Source: Taeniopygia guttata (lineage: Eukaryota; Chordata; Aves; Passeriformes; Estrildidae). From it: a stretch of DNA of 64,000 bases. The DNA lies in assembly GCF_048771995.1 (NCBI RefSeq), contig NC_133030.1, positions 57,506,001 to 57,570,000 of the forward strand, in the 5' to 3' direction. Under the pieces are notes generated by a model, which searched no databases, was not told the origin of the DNA, and worked only from the letters and a program-made list of their open reading frames with translations. The translations under genes and the position numbers were made by a program. Positions 12,201-24,605 of the stretch are shown here, one piece after another. How positions within the stretch are numbered: position 1 is the first letter of the stretch; each line of letters starts with the position of its first letter.

Positions 12201-15200
12201 GCACAGTTTAGTCCCCAGGGGTCTGCTGGGCATGAGGGCTGAACCCTCTGGGGTACCACAGGACAGTGGGAGCTGTGGCAAGTGAAGTACTCTGACAATT
12301 CAGGTGCACTGCAGGGAGGTTTTCAGCCTCCTTGCAGACCTCTCAGCATCTCTCCATCCCTCCATTACTCACCTGGCAGCAACAGGCACAAGAAAAACCC
12401 AAGAGAGCTTAAAGCCAACAGGAGCTCATGCCTGGGGCTGTGTGTGGAGCAATAAGGGGCCAAGTGTCTGCAATAGCTGCTCAGTAAGTGAGCACCAGCT
12501 CTCCTCAGCTGAGACAGGCTTTAGTGGAAGAAATTGGTTGTGACAGAGTAAATGAAGATGATATCATGGGGAATTAGGGTTGCATGAGCAACCCTGAACC
12601 TGGCCTTCCCTAATGCCAAGACCTGAGCAAGGCTCTGGGAGCAGCAGTGGGATTTCTGGGGAAGCAGCAGCCCACAGTATAAGAGTAATCACATTGTGAG
12701 TAAATATACTCCCATTTTCTGTTTTTTTGAAACCTTCTTATTTCCCTCAAAACAGAAGGGATAAAAGACCTTCATAGCATCATGTTGCCACATACATTAC
12801 ACAATTCCTCCCAACAAATATTGCATTACACCAGGCCACATAGTCCTACAACATGCAAGATAACATCTAAGCCGTGGGGCAAGCTGAATATCTCTGCTTT
12901 TTCAGCCAAAAAATATGCATTTACTGTGGTCTTAGGGCTTCTTCATCTGCTTGACTTTCCTATTCTTGTCTCAGCCCATAGTCTTCCAAAAAAAGTTAAA
13001 GGTGAAGGTTAGTTTGAGATGTCATGACCTGGTCTCAGTTTCCCCTGGGATAACCCTGCCATGGTCCAGACCACAGCCCTTCCCAAGCCCTTCCCAACAC
13101 AGCTCATCCAGCAGTGAAATTAAGACACAGAGGTATCTGTGGCCAGTAGGATCTTTCAACTCCAAGCTTCAGCTCTGAACAGTTACCTGGGTCTGTGGGT
13201 CCTCACCTTTACCTTTTCCTCTGGAAGGAGGTTTCAAATCAACTCAGGTTTGCTCTCTCTGGAGACACCAGAGGACACTCCTCTGCCACACTGCATCAGA
13301 AATAAAGAAATCAGTGAAATGGCTGAGACAAATCTAAATACAGCACCCTTCTCCAAAAGTTAAATATTTTTAATAGCAGTCAAAAAGTCTAGTACAAGTC
13401 CAGATTGTCTGGCCACCTCTTCCTGTTCTCCAGGCTGTTAAAGCAATGACTGTGCTGAGTTGAGGTTTACTTTGTTAGCAGTAGCTCTTTCTTTTTTTTT
13501 CCAGACCACTGCTTCTCTTCTTCTTGGGGACATTTACCATCTGTTTTATAATTTCACCATTATCTGATGGTAAGACTCAATGACCTTTCTAAACTTTAAT
13601 TAAAGTTTCTTTCTTTTTAAATCATCTTCATCAAATTCATGTTTCCAAGCCACCTCTCTTGTGAATATTTTATCATTCTGACTGCAAGGATTACATGACA
13701 GAAATATATTAATTACTTTATATTTTATCAAACTGATGAATTAATCTGTGATTGGGTATGAAAAGGGTAGAAAATGTCTGAAGTCTACACAGAGGTCATG
13801 TTAGTCATTCTATGAGTCACTTTACAATTTTTACACTATTTGAGTTTTCAACTGCAAATGCAGGCTTTAGCAGTTCAAACCCAGCATGTGACCACCCAGT
13901 TAAGCCTCGTTAAGCATTTACAACAGCTGAACCTGGCTGCATCCTGCACAGAGCAGTGGCATCGCTTTCCCCTGCAGAATGTGCTGAAGATGGTAGGAAG
14001 GAGGTAAGGAGGTCATAATCTACCCCAGGTGGAGGGACCAGGATGAGAGCACTTGGGACATGAGCTGCAGGTGGGTGACCTCTGAGCAGGGAGATGCTTC
14101 CCCAGTCCCGGATGGAGCCTTTCCTGGTGCTCACTGTGGCATTTTGGCCAGTGCTGCAGGGCTTCTCTGCATGGAGGAGAAATACTCAGTGACAGGCTCC
14201 TTTCTCCACTGTGGAATTCTTTGATGGCTGCTGTCAAGACAGTCAGGCTGAGCTTTAGCATCTCTGCTCCACTCCTCATCCATAAAACAGAAGGAGGAGA
14301 GAGGAACACACTCCTGTACGTCCCAGGGAGCTGTGGATAAACACATCAAACTCTGCCGTGCTGGCAGGCGCTCTGTCTGTGCGGGGACATTCCAAATCAC
14401 AAGCTTTGAAAGTCAGCCTCTGCTTTTGAGTAATCAGCAGGACAGGAGTGATTAGTCTGCCCCTCTGCTAGCTCCAGACAGGGACACTTCCCTCCAGGCA
14501 GGGAGGAAGGGAGGAACCTGGGTCGCTGTTTCCTCTGCTGAAGGCAGCAGAGCCCCAGTGATGGACTGAGAGTGCAGGCTGGGCTACATCTCTTCACCTG
14601 CTCTCACTGCCAGGGCTGCTGCTGCTTCCTCTGGTGCTTCCAGGGCAAACCCCTACAGGGGATGAGAGGTGTTACTCAAATTAGGAACCACATTTATCAT
14701 TGAACCACCTGGAATACATTGGTCTCTTTATTGTGCTTCTGCAATAGCATCACATGGAAGTGTCACAAAAATCTGTTTGTTTAATATTTTGTAATGCCAA
14801 GTGTGAGGTTTTAAAAGAGTATGGCCAGAATGGAATTAGAGGATTTAGTAGCCCAATGTTCAAACTGATAGTTAAATCATGAAAACTAGGAACTATTACT
14901 CAATAAACCTCTTAGGAAAGCAAGGAACAGGTAAGAGGAGTCCATCCATCTCTGGTCCCAAAGTATTCTGTGGTCTCACGCAGCCCATCCCTGCCAGCAA
15001 TGAGGGAAGGACTCTGAACGCAGGTCTGGAGCAGTTTAACCTCAGCTGACACTGCATTTGTTCTGTGCCTTTCTGTCCCCTAGAAAAATCCCTATGGAAA
15101 GAAACTCCACCTTCAGTTAATAGAGGGTGGTTCCAGATTCACCTAAGGGAAATAGAAAAACTGGATATTAAAGATGGGGCCCTGGAACATCACAGTGAGT

Positions 15201-17344
15201 GTCCAGCTCCCTAACACATTCAACCACCACTAAATGTGCTAACAGAGTACGTGCACACCCAGGCATGAAAATTGTCAGAACAGAGCTCAGGGAAGGAAGA
15301 ATTGTCTTTGTCTGGCAGGGAGGAGCATCCCTGAACCCCAAGGAGTTTGGGAAGGACACCAGTCATTTCTAACAACCAAAAGACAGCACACTACTGGTAT
15401 ACCCATAGAATACTGGTGTTTAGGCTGTCCTAAGCCCCACCACTGCACTTCTCTGTCTCAGTACGAGCTATACTTAGAGAATTCTGCCTTTGTTCAGATG
15501 TACAACTGTACAACTGTGTACAGCTCTGAACAGCTGTGCAGAGGATACCTCAGTTATGCATGAAATATGCATAAATTGATGCTTGAGTTGGGAGTTTTGG
15601 CACAGAAGGAGAGCCCTGGCTTTATGTGGGGAAGGGAACAGAGTGTGAGCTGTCTCTCCTCAAAGGTATTGATCCTCTCAGAGTGAGTGAGAACACCAGC
15701 AGTGCTGGAATACCTGCATTATGGGTGGTGAGAGGATCCATGGAGGCATTCTGTGTCATCTGGATGCCAGATTGATGCTAACTTCCAGTACACAATCCTC
15801 AGGGACACTATGTCTTGAAAAATGTAGATGTGAAACTTACTTTTAAATTGGGGGAGCAAAGGGACACTGCTTTCACTAAAGCAGGACAGGGAGCAAGGAG
15901 TACTCTGCTCTCTTCTTTGGTTTCCTCTAAACCATCCGTGCTAATTGCTGAATTGTTTTGTGCCTTGGTTTCCCCTCCACCCCTAAGAAGTGTCCTAGAA
16001 GTTCACAGACCCTCAATAGGAACACAATATTTTCTTAACTCTTCTGGCACTCTAACCAGACAGTGCTTGGTTTTTTCCCCTCTTGCGGTTGGAGAAGGAG
16101 GAGTAATTGCATTTGTCACCTCTGATGGCACACCCAGAGCCCAGGGAAAACGAGCCATTATTCTCATTTACAAACAGGTAGGTAATCTCTTCTCACATGC
16201 CCTCAAAAATCTTTGTGCTATCGGAGCAGGCTGTGCAGATTAGCCGATACTGGGAGATTGTCTTCAGCAAAGCAGTAAAAGCCTTAAGTGCACTAGATTG
16301 GTTTTTGATTGACTTTTGGAGGAATAGTATATCAGAAGAATCCCAATATGCCCTCCCTGTGGTACTTTAAGTGGATATAATGGTCAGAACTGACAGACAG
16401 TAATGAGCCTTGTAGACAGGGGGAACTGTATGTTATTTAATTTCCACTAAAGAAGATATCTCAGCATGGAACCTCAGGTCTAAGACAACACACAAACACT
16501 CAACAGCCAGATTTTGTTTCTTACACTGCTGAAGCACAGGGTGGTGCAGTTCCCTCTACTGCTTAAAATTTGGGGGCAAAAATCTTAAATGTCACCAGGC
16601 AAGGAATGCAAATAAAAAATTACTTCCTCTTTGGAAAGGCTGAGCGAGAACTCTCTCATACACCCCACTTCCTACCGTCTAATGGCTTTCACACAAATCA
16701 TTTCAAGCTGAAAATGTGAGATCACTGATTAGTATCTGGGGAATTTCAGCTTGGATGTGGGAGAATGAATCCCCTTTGCATTAAATGTCAGACAGCAAAA
16801 CACGGACACCCTGCAGCCAGGGTTACTGTGGGGTTTTTCTTTGAAGTTGTGAGACTTTAGAAGTAGAGTTTTTTAGAGAATGTGGGTTAATTACCCTGTT
16901 AGACACTCCACACCAGGTCTCAGGAGGGTCTCCTTGGCTTTCCACTATCTCCCGGTTCAGAAAGAGGAGAAGCAAATTTTAAAATAACACTGTAATGAAA
17001 ATTCTGGACCATCCATAAAACATTTGCTAAAATAAACAGGCCTGGTTGGGTGCTTTCGTCCGCTCTACCAAGATGTAAACAGACTCCTTTCTGACTCGCA
17101 GCCCTGCTGCTTTCTCATGGTTTCTTCCCAATGGACAGCAGGACACTGAATTTCAGCTCTGTCTGGCAGGTCAGATGGGGCTGAAGGCAGAGCAGGCAGC
17201 TGCCAGGCCAGCAGGGAGGAGCCCAGTGCATCCCTGTGCATCCCCAGCCGGGACCATTCCCGGGAGGAGCGGAGCCATCCCGTGCTGCTCCAGCCCTGAC
17301 CCATCACAGGGTCCTGTGTGCTCTGCTCCAGCAGTGCTGCAGTC
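9215..17344. other. Noncoding region, no supported exon
   Basis: No repeats of note and no recognisable exon. An AT-rich block at about 13480-13800 contains several TAATTA cores. The 142-codon frame at 15815-16243 shows no family features. Confidence 0.55.
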
Positions 17345-17396
17345 AGCACAGCAAACCAGCACAGCAAACCAGCACAGCAAACCAGCACAGCAAACC
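17345..17396. repeat. Minisatellite, 4 x 13 bp, perfect
   Basis: Four identical head-to-tail copies of agcacagcaaacc. They sit in a GC-rich stretch and keep several frames open on both strands, which explains the long low-complexity frames there. Confidence 0.97.
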
Positions 17397-18308
17397 TCCC
17401 CTGAGCCCCCTCCCAGCACCTCATCCCACTGGCTAGCACACCCCATCCACCATCCATCCCCTTTCCTCGTGGCAGGGGAATATATTATACTGCCCCTGTT
17501 CTCATAGTGTTGTAAATAGTTTTAATGGATTTATGACCCTCCCTTCAATTTCTATAGACCTTGCCCTATGTGGCCCTAAAAACTGGAGTAATTTTTAATG
17601 TTTTTTTCCTGTTTTTCTCATATTCCTGTTGGTTTTCTCAGCAGTTACCCCATCGGTCTGTGCTGCAGCCTGTCCACTTACTTCCCTGTCCTCTCATGTC
17701 CTCTTTTTAATTACATGCAGACAAAGATGTTAAATCCCTGACAGATTTGGATAAAATGACCCTAAGCTTGGAGGTTTTGCTTTATGGCAGCTGCAGCTTG
17801 TCCCCTCACCTTCTAAAGCCAGGGCAGGCAGCCACCACACCCTGAAAATGTGCTTAAAGTCCTGACACTGTTTGCCACCCGGATGGGGAGCAGACCCATC
17901 CAGCCTGCTGGTGGGAGGCACAGCAGATAAGAGGCTAATGCAAAATCTATAGGAAATTAGATGGCAGTAAATCTGCTTGTTTAATGAGAGATTCGGGTGC
18001 TGAGGCTTGGTCTGCCTCAAGAGGAATTAGTCGCTGCTCAATCCGTCTGCTGCCGAAGCAGAAAGACCAATATTGGGAAAATGCTGCTTGTGTGTGCTCA
18101 GGATGTGTGTCCAAGGGGTTCTGGCTGGAATGCAGTAAAATGTGTGGAGCCCTGTGCCAGTGACATCCCCTGAGTCCCTGGCAGCCCTGCCTGGAGCCAC
18201 ACACAGGGACACGCTGTCCCTCAGCAGCCCTCAGCCCAGGTGCATAAATGCTTTTATAGGTCCCCAAGGGAAGGGAAAACGTCATGTCAAGGAGCTCCAG
18301 TGGAATTG
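17397..18308. other. Noncoding region between minisatellite and CR1
   Basis: Moderately GC-rich sequence. I see no exon, repeat or regulatory motif that can be supported. Confidence 0.5.
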
Positions 18309-18705
18309 AATCACAGAATCGTGAGGTTGGAAGAGACCTCTAAGATCATCAAGTCCAACCTATGCCCTAACACCACAACTAGACTATAGCACCAAGTGCC
18401 ATGTCCAGTCTTTTTTTAAACACATCCAGAGATGGTGATTCCACCACCTCCCTAGGACGACAATTCCAGTATTTTATTATTCTTTCAGTGAAACATTTTT
18501 TCCTAATATCCAACCTAAACCTTCCCTGACGTAGCTGAGGCTGTGTCCTCTTGTTCTGCCAGTTGCTGCCCAGTGGAAGAGATGGACCCCACCTGTCTGC
18601 AGCCTCCCTTCGGAAGCTGTAGAGAGCAATAAGGTCACCTCTGAGCCTCCTCTTCTCCAGGCTGAACAACCCCAGCTCCCTCAAACGTTCCTTGTAGGGC
18701 AGGGC
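18309..18705 (-). mobile_element. CR1 LINE fragment, 3' end (ORF2 C-terminus and 3' UTR)
   Basis: The left edge carries the CR1 3'-end signature aatcacagaatcgtgaggttgg, and the body follows the avian CR1 layout in reverse orientation. On the - strand the frame at 18379-18684 is still open and encodes the typical C-terminal ORF2 segment, with recognisable pieces such as LFSLEKRRLRGDLIALY and RLDIRKKCFTERIIKYWN. The element is 5'-truncated at about 18705, as most CR1 copies are. The intact frame makes this the least decayed copy in the window. The reverse transcriptase and endonuclease domains are absent, so it cannot move on its own. Confidence 0.93.
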
Positions 18706-19765
18706 AGGCCTCAGCCTGGCTCTGTGGAGTGGCCTTTACTGGGCTGTTTTCAGCACACAGGCAAGAAGAAGCCGGGCTGTGGCCAGGGCTGCCCATCACC
18801 CCAGGGCTCAGCTGCTTCTGCAAGGGCTGAAACCCCTGCCCAGCTCCAGCTGCTCTGAGGGGCTGATGGCAGCAGCCCAGCATTCCACCCCCTTGTGCCC
18901 TATTCCCCAAAGTCCTGCTTTCTGTTCATGTGCAAGTCCTGAGTGAATTAAATTAATTCACTGGCAGTGAATTAAGGGGTTAAAGGCTGCCTAAGAAGTG
19001 TATTTCTAATCCCACCAAGCCATCACAAGCTATTATTTTACTTTAGCTTAATGTTTTACTTAATTTCTTTGATTTTTTTTTTTTTCAGATTTTGCAGCAT
19101 TCTTTTCTCTCTAGAGATGGTCTGAGACTTGCTGCTTGTGTGCCTGGGGGAGCGCTGGATATCTGTGACCCCACCCACCACAACCCCATCCTCCAGCCCA
19201 CATGAAAACCCAAATCACACTTGCTGAACTGAGCCAGAGGTGGCAGAGAGGCTTTTCTGGTTCTCTTGTTGTAGCAGGGGGCTGTGATAGCTGGGAGACC
19301 CAAGAGTCTCCATAATTTAAATGGGTTTCACTGATTAGATAAGAGCTGCAAAGCCAGCACAGGCAGCTCCAGAGCTTGCTATGACTGTATGTAGAAGATT
19401 TAAATAACAAAAGACACATACATAAAACCCCTGGTTGTCCTGCCTCATAATTACAATCCCAATATACGAATACCTGCCACAGCATTCAGAAACAAAAATT
19501 CACACAGGTGCTGTAATTCAACACAGTGAGCTAGCTACAAAAATCTTTCCAAACTCATCTCCTGGTGCCTCCCCTTCCCCTCCCAGTGGGATGAGAGCTC
19601 TCACCTTCCCAGAGGCTTTACAGAAAATCTCACAGTTTGTAAGTTCATTTTTACCAAGCTCTCCATCCCTCAACACTGGCTCAATGGGCCTCCTCCTTAG
19701 AGGAAAGTTCAGGGAAATTAACCCACAGGAAACAGCTGAGCAGGGTTTGTCTTGCCTCTCACCTT
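18706..19765. other. Noncoding region between two CR1 fragments
   Basis: GC-rich on the left (to about 18910), then mixed. It includes a 14-T run at about 19073-19086. Nothing further recognised. Confidence 0.5.
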
Positions 19766-19935
19766 GGGAGTTGAATGACAGGGGAGATGTGATAAGGCTC
19801 TATAAGCTCAGGAGTCTGGAGAGGGTGAGCAGGGACTGATGTTTCTTTGCCTTCCACAGCACAGGAACAAGATGGCATCAAACCAGTGGATGCCAGCTTA
19901 AAAAACAAACAAAAAAGAGTGTTTTCTAAAAATAA
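19766..19935 (+). mobile_element. Old CR1-like LINE fragment, plus orientation
   Basis: The + strand reads RGDVIRLYKLRSLERVSRD, matching the ORF2 C-terminal motif (RGDxIxLYK...) of CR1-type elements. It continues into a diverged form of the 'ACACAGGAACxAGxxGxCATCAAA' stretch seen in older amniote CR1 families. After this the sequence dissolves into A-rich low-complexity DNA. It is opposite in orientation to the other four copies and more diverged, which suggests an older insertion. Ends are approximate. Confidence 0.6.
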
Positions 19936-19958
19936 AACAAGAACAAAACCAATAAAAC

Positions 19959-19974
19959 CCAACCAACCAACCAA
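19959..19974. repeat. (CCAA)4 microsatellite in A-rich DNA
   Basis: Four CCAA units within an A-rich low-complexity block (about 19890-20020) that follows the old CR1 fragment. The block may be a decayed A-rich retroelement tail. Confidence 0.85.
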
Positions 19975-22042
19975 AAAACACAAAGAAACAAACAAAAAAT
20001 GGAATGAAAAAAAAAAAACAGCTCTGGGAGATCCTTGCAGCACTGCCCTGAGGATGATGAGGGTTTACCTGGCTTCAAGGGGAGAATGAAAGAATGAACA
20101 TCTCCACAGCAAATAAATGTGGGGGTGGTTAATCAGGCTTGGGAAGTGCCTGGTGGGGGCTGTGGGTTGTTGAGGGAAGCCACTGCCTCAGGTTTGCTCT
20201 GCCCTTACCCTTCTCCAGGTGTGACCAGGATCCAGGCATCCATCAGCCTGCGGGATCCTGGGGCTGGGTCAGACCCAGCGATTCCATGGGCTGGGCAGGG
20301 GCAGCCCCTCCAGGGACACCAGAGGCTGCAGACATGGGCTGCTCCATCAGGGCTGGCCACAGCTGAGCAGCCCAAAAAGCACAGATCCATCAGCTGGAGT
20401 GTGCAGAGCAGCAGCCAGGCTGGGCTGGGGCTGCCCCACACCCACACACGTCCCATGGCACCATCGCTGACTGGCTCCATCTCCAGCTGCACACTCTAAG
20501 GAAAAACACCATCGAGTGCTTAGACAGTGGTTTTCACTTTCCACCACTTTCTAATCAGCGACTAATTAATTCTCAATGCCCCAGTGAGGTAAATATATCT
20601 GTTTCATGCATTAATACATATATATATTATGTTTGATCTTTCCTTAACAAGTCCCCGTAGCCCTGGAAATCCACACTGAAAATGGAGAGAGGGGGGTAAA
20701 AACAGCACCAGCTTTGAAATCCAAAAGATCTTCATTTGTATGTGAGATTGAAAGTAAAAAGAAAATAGTTATTTGGCAGGTCTGTTTCCACTGAGGGATT
20801 GGTTTGCCTCAATTTGTATTTAATAAGTGTACCACCAAAAAGTATTTAATGCATAATGTATAATATAATACAACTAGCACTACACTAAATAATATCCTCT
20901 GACTTTAAACATTAATGACTGTGTGTGACTATTTCTTTTGAATTTCAAACAACACAGAAAATATTTGTCAGCAGTAAAAATAAGCTTGTGATAGATAAAT
21001 AAAATATTGGCGCAATAAACCCGAGCCATGATGTGCCTATTTAAATGCATACATACCTCTATTTAATGCAGAACAGTGAATGTTGGTTTGGGATAACATT
21101 CTACTAATGTGTACACTACAATATAGTAATATTCAAAATCTTTATCCCTTCAGCTGCAGAAGAATTGCCAATTCAATACAACACTTGCTGCTGAAGGATA
21201 TGTTTATATCTTCTCATTTTTATAACTTGGTTTTATGCAAAGATGAAAGAAATTGTTTCACCCACATACAGACGGAAGATTTCACACCAAAGAGTATTTA
21301 GATGACATAAATCCAATTATTGCCATTTTATTTAACTGTGGTTTTTACATTTCTGGAAACTACAGTAGGCTCATGCTCTTTACCCAGGGAGGCAGCAGCT
21401 TTCATGGGAACCATTGGGACAGCAACAAACTGAGCTCTGGGAAACACATGAGCATTTTTAGGGCCATGCTTAGATCCAGTTTAAGTACATTCCTAAGGCT
21501 GGGAACACATTTAAGTGCTGTCCTAGCTTGTGCTGGGTTGATTCAACTTCACAACTGTTATCTGAGTTGGGACTTGAGCTCTTCTATTTTTATTTTTATT
21601 TTTTCCAATTGGATCTGATATCACATTTGGCTGGCAAAATAAGATGCAGTACTACAGCAACAGACAGGCTTGTCACTATGATGGTTATGTAGATCAGAGC
21701 CTAAAAGTTTGTCCCTCCCAACATTTTTCAGTCCTTCTGTTGATCAGAAAATTCCTCATCTCTGGAAAGCTGCCCTGAGTTGTCACAGGAGACCATCCTG
21801 AAGGACCTGATGCTCTTCAAGCCAAAGTCACACTTGACAACACAAATGTCAGTTCACCCACAGCTTTCACATGGGGCGTGGTGCCAGAGGCAAGACTTGG
21901 GGGCATAAGATTGGGAGCTCCACACAGGAAAACCAGCCAGAAATATTAAGGTGCAAAAATATATATTTTTCTTTTAATTGAAGTTCTCAAGATGGCCAGC
22001 TTTTATTAGCGTGGACTGAACTTCTTGGGTATGTTCCAAAGT

Positions 22043-22077
22043 AAAAAAAAAAAAAAAAAAAAAAAAGAAAAAAAAAA
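22043..22077. repeat. Poly(A) tract
   Basis: A run of 24 A, one G, then 10 A. No retroposed body or target-site duplication was recognised upstream, so its origin is unclear. Confidence 0.97.
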
Positions 22078-24554
22078 GAGGGGAGTGGAATTCTTGGAAA
22101 TTCATGCATGAAATATATGGCTTTGTTTCAAGCTTCATAATGAAAAAATAACAAAGTCAAGTACCAGAACAGTCAGACTTTATGTTCTCAGTAAAACAAA
22201 ATATTTTGCTTAATATTTCACCTTGCAAAAATACTTTTAAAAATCTACTTTGAACTGATCTAACCTGGGCTTCCTTCACATTTTGGCCAAAAAACAAAAA
22301 ATAGAAATCCAGCAGTTGCACAGTTCCCTTGTGTTCATGTGGGCATCCTATTTTGTTCTGACCCAAAAAAGATCTTTCAGTCCTCTGATACTCGGTGGAA
22401 GGGAGCAGCAGTGCATCCCACCTTGCTCTGCTCAGGATATGGAAGCTGAGCACAGGCAAGTGTCTCAAATGCTTTTAAAAGCCTCTAGAAATTCTGTTTC
22501 CAAAGAGAAGTTAAAAGTGTGGAACAACACAGGTGATGCAGAAATATTTCCTTGAGTGTGCTGAGAGCCTGGAACAAAGATCTGTGGGGTGCCTCTCTCA
22601 GCTGATGGAGAGATGGTTCTTTCTCCAGCTCTTCAAGGCAGCATAGGAAAAAATAACTAAATGTATAATCTGGCAATCTCCATAAATAGCAATAGGTCAA
22701 GGACGTGCTCATTTTGGTACAAGGAGGCCTTTACAAGGCACTCAAGTGATGAATGCTGTGAAAGTGCTGAGTTAACCTATCTGCTGGTAAGTGCAATTTT
22801 AAGCCAGGGTGCAGGCATTCTTGTGGCACACAGTTGTCAGGGTGGGGTCAGAGTCAGGAAAAGATGGTTTCTGAGGCATTCAGGTCTCTGCCACTGCTTT
22901 ATTACATGAGAACCAGTGATAGCTCTGAAGTATGGGCCACATGCTGCTCTCTGTTATAGTGGATTAAATCTGTAACCCGTAGGGTGCTAAATCTGGGTTT
23001 ACACTTGCTTTGAAAATGCAGAGTCTGGTCTCTGCCCCTGCAGAGCGTCAGGAGGTGCAAACACTCGAGGCAGTCACTGCAGCATCCCCGGACTGCACTG
23101 AATGCAGCATCCTCTGCAACCCAATCCTCATTCATGAGCACCCAGCCAGTGTTCCAGCCAGCCTAGCAGAGAAAAATGGCCACAGCAGAGCAGAAGTATT
23201 CCCAAACCATGAACCACTCCGTGTTTTCATATGCTGCTCGGTTGATTTTAATGAGGTTTCTTCAAAGAGCTGCAGTGGACACTCTGTGCTTTTACAAAGA
23301 GCCGTGCAACCTCCGTCACCTGAACTTCAATTACCCAATTTCCCTGGTACCTGGAAAGGCAATGCATGGTAATTACACTGAAAGTTATTTTAGTAACTCA
23401 ATCATTCAAATTTTGCCAAGCTGCTCATAAATTCAGTGAAGCCAAGGCTATGCTATAGACATGGGTGTGTTCACATGTCAGCTTTAGGTATCTAAAAAAT
23501 TAAAGACTTGACAGCAATTTAGAAAATGGGTTGCTGGGTTTTTTCAAACACCAAGGAGATCAAAGGCCTGATGCAATTTGGGGAGATGCTGTAATCGTTA
23601 ACTATTTCAGAAGGGATCTCCCAGCCAAGTGTTCAGCTTGAGGAATTGTTTGGAAATGTACAGGATAGCTCTGCATCTCCCAGCCTCAGAACCAGCCCAG
23701 AAATATGCATGGGATTTACTGTGACAGGGAAAAAACCCTCCTCATTTGGAGTTGGGCTAATCTCAGAGCAGGACAGCTGAGGCAGGAAAAGCCATTTAAG
23801 TAATGTCATGTTTAAAAGGCCTGGTCTGACCTTCATCTCTATCTGCTTTCTTGCAGGGCTGGCTCTGAAGTGCTGTACAGCACAAATAGCATCTGCCCTG
23901 GGATTTTAGCCTGAGCTTAGCAGAAATGGCTCTGGTGGCTGTGATGCACCCTCTCACAGTCATTAGTCACTGAAGATTTCCAGTTCTTCTGCCATTTGGG
24001 GCATATGTTACACTTCTATTTATCCAGACATGATTGGGGAGGCTGCTGATTAGTAGTGACTGAGGGCACTCTTACTCAGCAAACCTGTGTGCCAGATAAA
24101 AATAGCAGAGAGCACATAAAAGGGGAGGATGAGAACTGGCCCAGCAGAGAAGGCAGCTTTAGGACACAAAGTTTTCCTTCAGCCTCCAAGTCTATTGGAA
24201 TTAAATTTGTCTGCAGTGATCAGGGTGGCAGGGACTGCAAGGACTTTCTTGCCCCCTCTGTAGGGCAGCTTCTGGGATGAGTTACACAACAAATTGCTGT
24301 TGCAGGGACTTCAGCATTGCTGATTTGCTCAATCTCCTCTGCCCCTTTTCTGATGCATTTACACTTCTTGGAAAAAAAAAAAAAAGTCTTGGGTCATACA
24401 GGATGTCAAGAAGTTTCTGTAACCTATGGCAGGGTTCTATGTGGCTGCCCAAGGTGACTGCTGGGTTCAGGAGGAGGTCAGAAGTGGGATCCCTACAAAC
24501 TTTTATGCACAGCTCAGCCTGCAGCTGCTGCAGTTTTAATAATGCTTCTCCTCA

Positions 24555-24605
24555 GCTCGCCGCCTCCCGTCGGATCACGTTTGCAGCATCGTCCGTTCTC
24601 GGGGC
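24555..24605. other. Short CpG-dense patch
   Basis: About eight CpG dinucleotides occur in 50 bp, in a region where CpG is otherwise rare. It is far too short to be a classical CpG island, and no exon with good splice sites was identified over it. Confidence 0.5.

Noticed and set aside
15815..16243. 142-codon open frame on the + strand, with a CAG|GTAGGT donor-like site at its end
   Set aside because: No family features and no clear acceptor or start context. A transcript would be needed to revive it.
17065..17507. Frames of about 90-130 codons on both strands rich in Cys/Ala or Gln/Ser/Pro
   Set aside because: They are produced by the 13-bp minisatellite and GC-rich flanks.
20119..20499. 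126-codon + strand frame
   Set aside because: GC-rich, low in stop codons by composition, and without protein-like features.
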